Positions 8,079-16,224 of a DNA stretch of 64,000 bases are shown here, piece after piece. The DNA lies in assembly GCF_016722765.1 (NCBI RefSeq), contig NZ_JAEQND010000002.1, forward strand, positions 372,001 to 436,000, read 5' to 3'. Each line of letters starts with the position of its first letter. The stretch's first letter is position 1. The DNA comes from Ramlibacter alkalitolerans. Its GTDB lineage: Bacteria > Pseudomonadota > Gammaproteobacteria > Burkholderiales > Burkholderiaceae_C. The notes under the pieces are model-generated. The model saw only the letters and a list, made by a program, of their open reading frames with translations, did no database searches and was not told where the DNA came from. The translations under genes were made by a program, and so were the position numbers.

Positions 8079-9017
8079 ATGAACCTCCCGGCCCCGGCTT
8101 TCGAAGTCCTGCCGCGCGACCTGTCCGCCTACCGGGCGGGCAACACCGGCATTCCCTACGTGCACCGCTTCGCCTCCGGGCGGCCCGGCCCGCACGTGCT
8201 GGTCAACGCCCTGACGCACGGCAACGAGCTGTGCGGCATGGTCGCGGCGAGCCACCTGCTCGATCAGGGCGTCCGCCCGCGCATCGGCACGCTCACGGTC
8301 AGCTTCGCCAACGTGGCGGCCTACGAATCCTTCGACATCGAACGGCCGTTCGACAGCCGCCAGCTGGTGCACAACCTGAACCGGGTGTGGTCGTCGCCAC
8401 AGCTGGAAGGCGACGACGACAGCCCCGAGCTGCGCCGCGCACGCGAGTTGCGCCCGGTGGTGGCCGCGGCCGATCACATCCTGGACCTGCATTCGACCTC
8501 GCAGGACGTGGAGCCCTTCTGGGTCTATCCCGCGTTCGCCCGCAATGCCGAAGTGGCGCTCGCCATCGGCCGGCCGGCGGTCCACCTCGTGATGCCGCGC
8601 GGGCTCGGATCGGGCACGCCGGTGATCGAGCACGGCCGGCACGGCGACGCTGCTTCCGATGCCGGCGCGGCGCTGGTCGCCGAATGCGGCCAGCACTTCC
8701 GGCAGGCTTCCGCCGATGCGGCGGTGGCGGTGACGCTGGACTTCCTGGCGCATTTCGGCCTGATCGCGCCCCGCCCGCGCGCCGAGCGGCCGCCGCAGCG
8801 CCGCTTCGAGCTGCTGCAGACCTACGTGATCCGCAGCCCGGAGTTCCGCTTCGCGCGGCCGGTGATCGGCTTCGAGACCTTTGCCGGCGGCGAACGGGTG
8901 GCCACCGACGGCGCCGAGGAACTGCGCGCGCCCGAGGACTGCACCATCCTCATGCCGGCGCGCGAGCCGATCCCCGGGCGCGAGGGCTTCTACCTGGCCC
9001 GGCGGCTCGCGGCGTGA
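8079..9017 (+). CDS. succinylglutamate desuccinylase/aspartoacylase family zinc hydrolase
   Basis: A 312-residue protein of the M14-like AstE/AspA family, zinc enzymes that cleave N-acyl amino-acid amides. Zinc ligands and catalytic residues are visible: H47 and E50 in THGNELCG, H138 in ILDLHSTSQ, and an NLNRVW motif near 99-104 that corresponds to the substrate-binding Arg region. It lies 34 bp upstream of the Rieske oxygenase genes in the same direction. It could therefore deacylate a substrate or product of that pathway, but this is inference. A CACAAT hexamer (8067-8072) ends 6 nt before the ATG. Confidence 0.85.
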   Translation: MNLPAPAFEVLPRDLSAYRAGNTGIPYVHRFASGRPGPHVLVNALTHGNELCGMVAASHLLDQGVRPRIGTLTVSFANVAAYESFDIERPFDSRQLVHNLNRVWSSPQLEGDDDSPELRRARELRPVVAAADHILDLHSTSQDVEPFWVYPAFARNAEVALAIGRPAVHLVMPRGLGSGTPVIEHGRHGDAASDAGAALVAECGQHFRQASADAAVAVTLDFLAHFGLIAPRPRAERPPQRRFELLQTYVIRSPEFRFARPVIGFETFAGGERVATDGAEELRAPEDCTILMPAREPIPGREGFYLARRLAA

Positions 9018-9051
9018 CGCCGGCCTCTCATTCCTGCAGGAGACACCAGCC

Positions 9052-10377
9052 ATGAACGCCCCCGAATCCCTTTCGCGCTGGGCCGGCACGGGCTCCAGCC
9101 GCGTGCCTTTCTGGGCCTACACCGACCCGCAGCTGTTCCAGCAGGAGCTGCAGAAGATCTTCTACGGCCCGCACTGGTGCTACATCGGCCTCGAAGTGGA
9201 GATCCCGAACGTCGGCGACTACCGCCTGAGCTGCGTCGGCGAGCGGCAGGTGATCATGGTGCGCGACCGCGTGGCGCCGAAGGACCGCGGGACGGACCCC
9301 GGCATCCGGGTCGTGGAAAACCGCTGCGCCCACCGCGGCGTGCGCTTCTGCCAGCAGCCGCAGGGCAACGCGCGCAGCTTCGTCTGCCCCTACCACCAGT
9401 GGACGTACAAGCTCAATGGCGAGCTCGCGGGCCTGCCGTTCAAGGACGGCGTGCCCGCCACCGATGCGAGCGGCAACGCCTGCGTGCACGGAGGCATGCC
9501 GGCGGATTTCGACCTGAAGCAGCATGGCCTCACGAAGCTGCGCGTGGCGGTGCTGCACGGCCTCGTGTTCGCCACCTTCAGCGAGGAGGCCGAGCCGCTG
9601 GCGGACTATCTCGGACCGGACATCCTGCCCTGGCTGGACCGCATCTTCGCCGGCCGCAAGCTCACGCTCCTGGGCTACAACCGCCAGCGCATCCCGGGCA
9701 ACTGGAAGCTGATGATGGAGAACATCAAGGACCCGTACCACCCGGGCCTGCTGCACACCTGGTTCGTCACCTTCGGGCTGTGGCGCGCCGACCAGAAGAG
9801 CCGCATGGTGATGGACGCCCACGGCCGCCACGCGGTGATGATCTCGCGCCGCAACGAGGGCGGCGAGAACAAGGCCGTGACGCAGGGCGTGACCAGCTTC
9901 AAGGCCGACATGGCGCTGAACGACACGCGCATCCTCGACGTCGTGCCGGAGCCCTGGTGGAAGGTGCCCGACCCGGCCAACCCCGGCAGCGAGATCATGC
10001 CCAGCGTCACGATGATCACGCTGTTCCCCAGCCTGATCATCCAGCAGCAGGTCAATTCGCTCTCCACCCGCCACATCCAGCCGCGCGGGGAGGGCAGCTT
10101 CGATTTCGTCTGGACGCACTTCGGCTTCGCCGACGACAGCGAGGAGATGACGCGCCGCCGGCTGCGCCAGGCCAACCTGTTCGGCCCGGCCGGCTTCGTG
10201 AGCGCCGACGACGGCGAGGTGATCGCGTTCAGCCAGGACGGCTTCGCGCAATGGGGCGAGGACGGCCACACCCTGTGCGAACTCGGAGGCACCGGCACGC
10301 AAGGCACCGAGCACATGGTGACGGAGACGCTGATCCGCAGCATGTACGCCTATTGGCGCAAGGTGATGGCGGTATGA
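9052..10377 (+). CDS. aromatic-ring-hydroxylating dioxygenase, large (alpha) subunit, NagG/AndAc-like
   Basis: The 441-residue catalytic subunit of a Rieske non-heme iron oxygenase. The Rieske [2Fe-2S] ligands are in ENRCAHRGVRFC and CPYHQWTYKL (about residues 91-120). The mononuclear iron site includes DPYHPGLLHT near 226-235 and a later Asp. Stretches such as YNRQRIPGNWKLMMENIKDP and RQANLFGPAGFVSADDGEV resemble the salicylate 5-hydroxylase NagG and anthranilate dioxygenase AndAc families, so a hydroxy- or amino-benzoate is the likely substrate class. The ATG at 9052 has AGGAG upstream. It overlaps the beta-subunit gene by four bases. No ferredoxin or reductase gene is adjacent, so electron transfer partners must lie elsewhere. 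Confidence 0.88.
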   Translation: MNAPESLSRWAGTGSSRVPFWAYTDPQLFQQELQKIFYGPHWCYIGLEVEIPNVGDYRLSCVGERQVIMVRDRVAPKDRGTDPGIRVVENRCAHRGVRFCQQPQGNARSFVCPYHQWTYKLNGELAGLPFKDGVPATDASGNACVHGGMPADFDLKQHGLTKLRVAVLHGLVFATFSEEAEPLADYLGPDILPWLDRIFAGRKLTLLGYNRQRIPGNWKLMMENIKDPYHPGLLHTWFVTFGLWRADQKSRMVMDAHGRHAVMISRRNEGGENKAVTQGVTSFKADMALNDTRILDVVPEPWWKVPDPANPGSEIMPSVTMITLFPSLIIQQQVNSLSTRHIQPRGEGSFDFVWTHFGFADDSEEMTRRRLRQANLFGPAGFVSADDGEVIAFSQDGFAQWGEDGHTLCELGGTGTQGTEHMVTETLIRSMYAYWRKVMAV

Positions 10378-10853
10378 ACGAGCGCCTGCTGCTGCAACTG
10401 GAGATCGACCAGCTCAATGCCGCCTATGCCGCGGCGCTGGACGAACGCCGCTTCGACGACTGGCCCGGGTTCTTCCTGGCCGACGGCCGGTACAAGGTGC
10501 AGGCGCGCGAGAACTTCGACCGCCAGCTGCCGCTCGCGCTGATCGCGATGGAGAGCCAGGGGATGATGAAGGACCGGGTCTACGGGATCACGCAGACCAT
10601 CTACCACGGGCCCTACTACACGCGGCATGTCGTGAGCCCCGCGCAGGTGCTGGGGGAAGGGGAGGACGGGCGCATCCGCGCCCAGGCCCACTACGCCGTG
10701 TTCCGCACCCGGCCGGGCGATGCCAGCGAGGTCTACAACGTGGGCCGCTACATCGACGAGATCGAACGCACGCCGGCCGGCCTGAAACTGGCCAGCCGGC
10801 TGTGCGTCTACGACAGCGAGATGGTGCTCAACTCGCTGATCTATCCGATCTAG
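10374..10853 (+). CDS. aromatic-ring-hydroxylating dioxygenase, small (beta) subunit, NagH-like
   Basis: A 159-residue SnoaL/NTF2-like beta subunit that packs against the alpha subunit in an alpha3beta3 assembly and stabilises it. Typical features are the N-terminal LLLQLEIDQLNAAYAAALDE helix, the FFLADGRYKVQARENFD strand region and YGITQTIYHGPYYTRHVVS. It starts at the ATG that overlaps the alpha stop (ATGA), so the two subunits are translationally coupled. It ends 2 bp before the convergent glycine-zipper gene, with no terminator seen between them. Confidence 0.88.
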   Translation: MNERLLLQLEIDQLNAAYAAALDERRFDDWPGFFLADGRYKVQARENFDRQLPLALIAMESQGMMKDRVYGITQTIYHGPYYTRHVVSPAQVLGEGEDGRIRAQAHYAVFRTRPGDASEVYNVGRYIDEIERTPAGLKLASRLCVYDSEMVLNSLIYPI

Positions 10854-10855
10854 GC

Positions 10856-11080
10856 TTAGCGGTTCAGCGCGTGGCCGGGCTTCGTCAGCTCGTGGCCGGC
10901 CAGGGCGCCCGCGCCGGCGCCGAGGATGGTCGCGCCGGTGCCGCCGACGGCGTTACCGAGCACGCCGCCGACCACGGCACCGCCCACGGTACCGACGGTC
11001 TGGCGATCCATGGTGGCGCAGCCACCCAGACCCAGCAGGGAAACAGCCAGCACGGCCGCGGAGATGAATTTCGTCTTCAT
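10856..11080 (-). CDS. glycine-zipper small lipoprotein (copy 1)
   Basis: A 74-residue protein with an N-terminal lipoprotein signal and lipobox (LLGLGGC, Cys21), followed by a glycine-zipper segment, VGTVGGAVVGGVLGNAVGG, and a second Gly/Ala-rich stretch. This is the layout of OsmB/SlyB-like envelope lipoproteins, and it is expected in the outer membrane. It is a close paralogue of the gene at 11326-11532, and similarity also extends into the DNA upstream of both genes, indicating a tandem duplication with its own control region. Function is unknown. Confidence 0.8.
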   Translation of the reverse strand: MKTKFISAAVLAVSLLGLGGCATMDRQTVGTVGGAVVGGVLGNAVGGTGATILGAGAGALAGHELTKPGHALNR

Positions 11081-11261
11081 GGGACACCTTCCAAATCGTT
11101 TGTTTCGTTCCACCGCTCGGAGGGGCGGCAACCTGTGCAAGGGAACTGTAGGCACAGGGGCTTTGCGGAACTGTAGGAACCTTCCACCGCGTCTTGTCGT
11201 CGCCTGCGAAGCCCGCTTGCAGGAGACCGGGGCGTCCCTGAGGTACCGGGCGCGCCCATGA

Positions 11262-11289
11262 AAAACGGGGTCGCGCAGGACCCCGTTTT
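11262..11289 (-). terminator. rho-independent terminator after glycine-zipper copy 2
   Basis: A perfect 11-bp stem, AAAACGGGGTC (11262-11272) and GACCCCGTTTT (11279-11289), with a GCGCAG loop. Read on the minus strand it ends in a T run. It separates the two paralogous lipoprotein genes into different transcripts. Confidence 0.9.
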
Positions 11290-11325
11290 CCTGGTGTCGG
11301 CGCCACTGGCGCCGCTCGTGCGAAC

Positions 11326-11532
11326 TCAGCGCTTGGCCGCCTGGTTGCCCAGGAAGGCGCCGGCGCCGGCACCGAGGATGGTGGCGCCCGTGCCACCGAC
11401 GGCGCTGCCCACCAGGCCGCCCACGACGGCACCACCCACCGTACCGACGGTGGTGCGGTCCATCGTGGCGCAGCCACCGAGGCCCATGAGCGAGACAGCC
11501 AGGACGGCCGTGGAAATGATCTTGGTCTTCAT
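11326..11532 (-). CDS. glycine-zipper small lipoprotein (copy 2)
   Basis: A 68-residue paralogue of the preceding gene product. It has a signal peptide with lipobox (LMGLGGC, Cys21), then TVGTVGGAVVGGLVGSAVGG and TILGAGAGAFLGNQ. The two proteins are nearly identical to about residue 60 and differ at the C-terminus (AAKR here). An A/G-rich AAGGGGAT sequence precedes the ATG, and a strong terminator follows. Probably an outer-membrane stress lipoprotein; function unknown. Confidence 0.8.
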   Translation of the reverse strand: MKTKIISTAVLAVSLMGLGGCATMDRTTVGTVGGAVVGGLVGSAVGGTGATILGAGAGAFLGNQAAKR

Positions 11533-11720
11533 GCGATCCCCTTGGATTCGATTCTTTGCAACCGCTGGAGGCGCGGCAACCTGGTGAAGAGGAATGTAGA
11601 TAGCCGGACCGCCGCGGGTTGTAGGAACGCCGCGAAGGGGAATGTCGTCTGTGCGCAGGGATCGATGAGGGGCCGCACAGGCGCGACCGCATCGCAACGG
11701 AATGTTTCGGGCAGGGAAAG

Positions 11721-11759
11721 CGCTGGGGTTCGCGCTGGCGCGGCTCACCGCCAGCCTAC
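11721..11759. repeat. GTAGGCTGG palindrome family, half copy
   Basis: The half element CGCTGGGGTTCGCGCTGGCG...CTCACCGCCAGCCTAC. It lies 16 bp beyond the amiC stop codon, in the same orientation as the half copies at 1080 and 55906. Confidence 0.75.
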
Positions 11760-11775
11760 AGGCCGGCGGCGGAAG

Positions 11776-13095
11776 TCACATCGGGCGGCTGCGGGCCAGG
11801 GGCGGATTGCGCGAGAAATAGCGCTCGATGCCGCGGACCACGGCGGTGGCGAGCTGCTCCTGGTAGGCGGTGCTGCGCAGCTTCTGCTCTTCCTCGGGAT
11901 TGCTGATGAAGGCCGTCTCCACCAGCACGCTGGGGATGTCGGGCGCCTTCAGCACCGCGAAGCCGGCCTGTTCGACCTGGCCCTTGTGCAGTCGCCCGAC
12001 GCTGCCGATCTCTCCCAGCAGTTCGTGACCGAGCTTCATGCTGTCCTTGATCTGCGCGGTGGTGCTCATGTCCAGCAGCGCGCGCGTGACGTGCACGTCG
12101 TGCGTCTTGATGTTCACGCCGCCGATCAGGTCGGCCTTGTTCTCGCGGTCGGCCATCCAGCGTGCCGCGGTGCTGGAAGCGCCGCTCTGGCTCAGGGCGA
12201 ACACGCTGGCGCCGCGCGCCGTCGGGGTCATGAAGGCATCGGCATGGATGCTCACGAACAGGTCGGCCTGCACGCGCCGCGCCTTGTCCACGCGCACGTG
12301 CAGCGGCACGAAGAAATCGGCGTCGCGCGTCATGAAGGCGCGCATCGGATTGCCGTTGATCGTCATCGCGTTGAGGCGTTCGCGCAGCCGGTGCCCGATC
12401 TCCAGCACGACGTCCTTCTCGCGGGTGCCGTTCGGGCCGATCGCGCCGGGGTCCTCGCCGCCGTGGCCGGGGTCGAGCGCCACGATGATCAGGCGATCGG
12501 TCTTGGCCAGCGCCAGGGCCGGCCGCGCGACTTCCGACGCGGGGATCGCCAGGCGGCCGGGCCGCTGCACCCGCTGCGCGATCAGCTCTCCCAGCGGGTC
12601 GGCCGGTTCCGGCGCGGCGGCCGCCGCGAGGGGCTGCGAGGCCTTCTCCTTCAGCCGCTCGGCGATCAGCGCTTCCAGCGGGTCCACCGGCTTGGGCGGA
12701 TAGAAGTCCACCACCAGCCGGTGCCGGTACGCGGCCACCGGCTGCAGCTGGAACACCTGCGGCAGGGCCGGCTGCTTGAGGTCGACCTGCAGGCGCACCA
12801 CGCCGGCCGCATGCTGCAGCACGCGGATGCCGGCGATGTACGGATCGTCGGCCTTCACCTTGGCGACCAACTCGCGCAGCGTGGCATCGAGCGTGAGGCC
12901 CTGGATGTCGAGCGACAGGCGTTCGGGCGCGATCGCCGTGGTGCTGGCGAGCAGGGTGTCGGATTCGATCGTCAGGCGCGTGTATTCGGGCGCCGGCCAC
13001 AGGCGCACGGCCAGCACGCCGGCGCCGCGCGCGATCTGGTGGGCGCCGAGCGCCAGCACCACGCTGCCCTGCAGGAGGCGTCGGCGCTGCATCAT
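11776..13095 (-). CDS. amiC: N-acetylmuramoyl-L-alanine amidase AmiC
   Basis: A 439-residue cell-wall amidase that splits septal peptidoglycan during daughter-cell separation. The N-terminus MMQRRRLLQGSVVLALGA looks like a twin-arginine signal. An AMIN domain (about residues 30-130) for septal targeting is followed by the zinc Amidase_3 domain. Visible zinc-site motifs are ALDPGHGGEDPGAIGPNG, EIGHRL, FVSIHADAF and VLVETAFISNPEEE. The first ATG overlaps the tsaE stop by four bases, so tsaE-amiC form an operon, a common pairing in proteobacteria. Confidence 0.94.
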   Translation of the reverse strand: MMQRRRLLQGSVVLALGAHQIARGAGVLAVRLWPAPEYTRLTIESDTLLASTTAIAPERLSLDIQGLTLDATLRELVAKVKADDPYIAGIRVLQHAAGVVRLQVDLKQPALPQVFQLQPVAAYRHRLVVDFYPPKPVDPLEALIAERLKEKASQPLAAAAAPEPADPLGELIAQRVQRPGRLAIPASEVARPALALAKTDRLIIVALDPGHGGEDPGAIGPNGTREKDVVLEIGHRLRERLNAMTINGNPMRAFMTRDADFFVPLHVRVDKARRVQADLFVSIHADAFMTPTARGASVFALSQSGASSTAARWMADRENKADLIGGVNIKTHDVHVTRALLDMSTTAQIKDSMKLGHELLGEIGSVGRLHKGQVEQAGFAVLKAPDIPSVLVETAFISNPEEEQKLRSTAYQEQLATAVVRGIERYFSRNPPLARSRPM

Positions 13096-13598
13096 GACAG
13101 CAGCTCCGCGCCGCGGCGCGTGTTGGCGCGCAGGATGACGCGCCGCTGCGCCTCGTCGTCGGCCAGCGCCAGGTGGATGTCGAGATCCGCCAGCGGCAGC
13201 AGCGCGCCGGCCTTCTCCGGCCATTCGGCCAGCTTCAGGCCCGGGCCGGAGAAGATGTCGCGCAGGCCCGCGTCCTCCCACTCGCGCGGGTCATCGAAGC
13301 GGTAGAAGTCGAAGTGCCAGGCGGCGTGCGCCGGCAGTTCGTACGGTTCGACCACCGCATAGGTCGGGGACTTGATGCGGCCCTGCGCGCCCAGCGCGCG
13401 CAGCAGGTGGCGCACCAGGGTGGTCTTGCCGGCGCCCAGGTCCCCGTGCAGCGCGATGAAGGCATCGGCGATGGCGGGGTGCGCCGCCAGGCGCTCGGCG
13501 AAGGCGCGCGTGTCTTCCTCGCCGGCCCAGAGCAAGGGTCGGGAGGTGCTTCCTACAATCGGCGGGTGCTGGTCGACCGTGTTCAATTCGATGCTCAT
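13092..13598 (-). CDS. tsaE: tRNA threonylcarbamoyladenosine biosynthesis ATPase TsaE
   Basis: A 168-residue P-loop ATPase that works with TsaB and TsaD to make t6A37 on ANN-decoding tRNAs. Walker A is GDLGAGKTT. The conserved SPTYAVVEPYE, HFDFYRFDDPREWEDAGLRDIF and LAEWPEKA segments are all present. The ATG at 13598 begins MSIELNTVDQ, and the first 33 bases overlap the predicted 5' end of the divergent queG gene. One of the two start positions may therefore be wrong. Confidence 0.93.
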   Translation of the reverse strand: MSIELNTVDQHPPIVGSTSRPLLWAGEEDTRAFAERLAAHPAIADAFIALHGDLGAGKTTLVRHLLRALGAQGRIKSPTYAVVEPYELPAHAAWHFDFYRFDDPREWEDAGLRDIFSGPGLKLAEWPEKAGALLPLADLDIHLALADDEAQRRVILRANTRRGAELLS

Positions 13599-14654
13599 GT
13601 CCTGCTCGCCCGGATACGGCAGTGGGCGCGCGAGCTCGGATTCTCCCAAATCGGAGTGGCCGGTGTGGACCTTTCCGCCGCCGAACCCGGCTTGCTCGCC
13701 TGGCTGGCCAACGGATTCCACGGCGAAATGGCCTACATGGAAACCCACGGCGTGCGGCGCGCGCGCCCCGCGGAACTCGTTCCGGGCACCGTCAGCGTGA
13801 TTACCGCACGCATGGATTACCTCGCCGCCACACCCGAAGGCTGGCAGGCGATCGAATTCGACCGATTGCAAAGATCGCGTGAAGGCGTCGTCTCGCTGTA
13901 CGCAAGGGGCCGCGATTACCACAAGGTGCTGCGTTCACGGCTGCAGAAACTCTCGGAGCGCATCGCGGCGGAGATCGGACCCTTCGGCCACCGCGTCTTC
14001 ACCGATTCGGCGCCGGTGCTGGAAGTGGAACTGGCCGCCCGCAGCGGACAGGGCTGGCGCGGTCGCCACACGCTGGTGCTGAACCGCGAAGGCGGCTCGA
14101 TGTTCTTCCTGGGCGAGGTCTATGTCGACCTGGCGCTGCCCGCCACGGAGGCGGTGGCGGACCACTGCGGCACCTGCAGCGCGTGCATGGACGTCTGCCC
14201 GACGGGTGCGATCGTCGGCCCCTACCGGCTCGATGCGCGCCGGTGCATCTCGTATCTCACCATCGAGCACGCGGGTGCGATTCCGCCCGAACTGCGTCCG
14301 CTGATCGGCAACCGCATCTACGGTTGCGACGACTGCCAGCTGGCGTGCCCGTGGAACAAGTTCGCCCAGCCCGCCGTGCTGCCGGACTTCGCGCCGCGCG
14401 CGGGCCTGGTCGGCCAGCCGCTGGCGGCGCTGTTCGCCTGGACCGAAGAGGAGTTCCTGCGCCACACCGAAGGCAGCCCGATCCGCCGCATCGGCCACGA
14501 GCGCTGGCTGCGCAACATCGCCGTGGCCATGGGCAATGCGCTGCGCGCAGCCGACGATCCGCAGATCCGCGCTGCCCTGCAGGCGCGGGCCGAACATCCC
14601 AGCGAAGTGGTGCGCGAGCACGTGGCCTGGGCGCTCGCGCAGGGGGGCGACTAG
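13566..14654 (+). CDS. queG: epoxyqueuosine reductase QueG
   Basis: Reduces epoxyqueuosine to queuosine in tRNA, using cobalamin and two [4Fe-4S] clusters. Cluster motifs are CGTCSACMDVCP (about residues 201-212) with a later C, and CDDCQLACPW near 254-263. C-terminal HEAT-like repeats (RAADDPQIRAALQARAE) are visible. With a GTG start at 13566 the protein has 362 residues, which is normal. No ATG is available before the conserved RIRQWARELGFSQIGVAG. A TACAAT (13554-13559) ends 6 nt before this GTG, which would make the mRNA leaderless. The start overlaps divergent tsaE. Confidence 0.9.
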   Translation: MLVDRVQFDAHVLLARIRQWARELGFSQIGVAGVDLSAAEPGLLAWLANGFHGEMAYMETHGVRRARPAELVPGTVSVITARMDYLAATPEGWQAIEFDRLQRSREGVVSLYARGRDYHKVLRSRLQKLSERIAAEIGPFGHRVFTDSAPVLEVELAARSGQGWRGRHTLVLNREGGSMFFLGEVYVDLALPATEAVADHCGTCSACMDVCPTGAIVGPYRLDARRCISYLTIEHAGAIPPELRPLIGNRIYGCDDCQLACPWNKFAQPAVLPDFAPRAGLVGQPLAALFAWTEEEFLRHTEGSPIRRIGHERWLRNIAVAMGNALRAADDPQIRAALQARAEHPSEVVREHVAWALAQGGD

Positions 14655-15115
14655 TCGCGCGGGCAGTTGCCGTCGTCGAGGTTGGACTCGATGCCGCGCA
14701 GCTGCCGCTGGTACATCCGGATCGTCTCGGGCCGGCCGCCGGCACTCAGGCGCGCCTCGATGGCGGTGCGCTGCTCGCGCAGGTTGGGGCAGGCGAGGCT
14801 GGGCGGCCCCTTGCGCACGCGCGGCGGCGGGGCCGGGAGGGGCACGGACGCCGCGGCCGCCGCGGACGCTTCCACGGTGGGTGCAGCCGATGCCGGCGGC
14901 TGCGCCGCATGGGCGGGTTCCGCCGTCGCCGCACTCGCGGCCCGCTTTGGCGCAGGCACGGCGGCGCTGGCGGCGCGCTCGGCCTCCTTCGCGACGGGCA
15001 CCTCGCACGGCCGATCCTGGAACACGTTGCCGCACCGGTACAGAGCCGCCGAAGCCGGCGCAGCCGCACACAAGGCCAGGGCGCCGAGCAACACGGGCAT
15101 GTTGTTCTTTTTCAT
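14651..15115 (-). CDS. DUF4124-like exported protein, Ala/Pro-rich
   Basis: A 154-residue protein with an N-terminal signal peptide (MPVLLGALALCAAAPASA), then a short DUF4124-like motif, ALYRCGNVFQDRPCE, with paired cysteines. A long Ala/Pro-rich linker follows (about residues 45-110), then a charged C-terminal helix, PNLREQRTAIEARLSAG. It is probably periplasmic. Function is unknown. The ATG at 15115 is preferred over an upstream start at 15184 because it opens the signal peptide. Its 3' end overlaps convergent queG by four bases. Confidence 0.7.
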   Translation of the reverse strand: MKKNNMPVLLGALALCAAAPASAALYRCGNVFQDRPCEVPVAKEAERAASAAVPAPKRAASAATAEPAHAAQPPASAAPTVEASAAAAASVPLPAPPPRVRKGPPSLACPNLREQRTAIEARLSAGGRPETIRMYQRQLRGIESNLDDGNCPRD

Positions 15116-15152
15116 CCCGCTCTCTCCTAACGATGAGGAGATCGTAAACGGC

Positions 15153-16067
15153 TCAGCCGCCCCGGCCCAGCACCCCGAGTGCAAAAGGCAGGCTCGCCAT
15201 GCCCAAAAGCGTGGAGAGTGTCACGAGTCCGGCGACATAGGGGCCGTTGTAGCCCATGCGCGAGGCGAGCACATAGCAGCTCGAGGCGGTCGGCAGGGCG
15301 GAAAAGACGAGCAGGACGAGGGTCTGGGCGCCGTCCAGCCGCAAGGCCCACGCGAGCAGCGCTGCCACCAGCGGAAGCAGCAGGTGCCGGATCGCCAGCA
15401 GCCCCACGGTCAGCGCCTTTTGCTGCGCGAGGTGGCCCAGCTGCATGCCGGCGCCGGCCGCCATCAGCCCCAGGGGCAGCGAGGCGCCGCCGACGCGGTT
15501 CACGCTCGGCTCGAGGAAGGCGGGAACGCGCAGCCCGGCGAAATTGGCCGCCAGCCCGAGTGCGGTGGCGATGATCAGCGGGTTGCGCAGCAGCGCCCGG
15601 CCGAAGCCGATGCCGCCATGGCGCGCCATCGGCCACACCGCACCGACGTTGAACAGGGGCACGCACACGCCGATCAGCACGGCGATCAGCAGCAGGCCCC
15701 GCGGACCGGCGAGCCGCTCCGACAGCGCCAGCGCGATGAAGGAATTGAAGCGAAAGGCCACTTGCGCCGCCCCCGCGTGCTCGCGCGCGTCGATCAGCCG
15801 GGCCAATCCGGGCAGGTGGGGCAGCGCATAGGCCAGGCCGATGCCGCTCACCCCCAGCAGCAGGCCGGCGGCCATCATGCTGGAGGCGCCGCCCAGGTCG
15901 AGCGGGCTGCGAACGATCGACTGGAACAGCAGCACCGGAAACAGGAAGTAGTACACGAGGCTTTCCACCTGCTCCCAGACCTTGCGGTTCAGGGCCGTGT
16001 AGCGGCACACCAGGTAGCCGCACAGGATCAGCGAGAAGTCGGGCAGCAGGAGCTGGACAAGGTGCAC
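15153..16067 (-). CDS. AEC-family transporter (auxin efflux carrier-like)
   Basis: A 304-residue membrane protein with about ten hydrophobic segments in two halves, as in the AEC/PIN-like family of anion and small-metabolite exporters (related to MdcF/YfdV). Family features include [11 protein letters not shown] in the first half and the conserved [17 protein letters not shown] and [17 protein letters not shown] segments in the second. The substrate cannot be inferred from its neighbours. A TATCCT on the minus strand (complement of 16075-16080) ends 7 nt before the ATG. Confidence 0.85.
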   Translation of the reverse strand: MHLVQLLLPDFSLILCGYLVCRYTALNRKVWEQVESLVYYFLFPVLLFQSIVRSPLDLGGASSMMAAGLLLGVSGIGLAYALPHLPGLARLIDAREHAGAAQVAFRFNSFIALALSERLAGPRGLLLIAVLIGVCVPLFNVGAVWPMARHGGIGFGRALLRNPLIIATALGLAANFAGLRVPAFLEPSVNRVGGASLPLGLMAAGAGMQLGHLAQQKALTVGLLAIRHLLLPLVAALLAWALRLDGAQTLVLLVFSALPTASSCYVLASRMGYNGPYVAGLVTLSTLLGMASLPFALGVLGRGG

Positions 16068-16224
16068 GCGCGCGAGGATAGCCGCAGCGCGGCTCCTTCA
16101 TTTCCGCCGTGTGAACGCAAGCTTGCGGCTGGCTGAGGGCTGCCGAGCTTGCCCCTGGCCGGCCCCGGCAGGGGGCGCATCTGCACTTACGATGGTCCCT
16201 TCGGCAAATCGCAAGGAGACTGGA

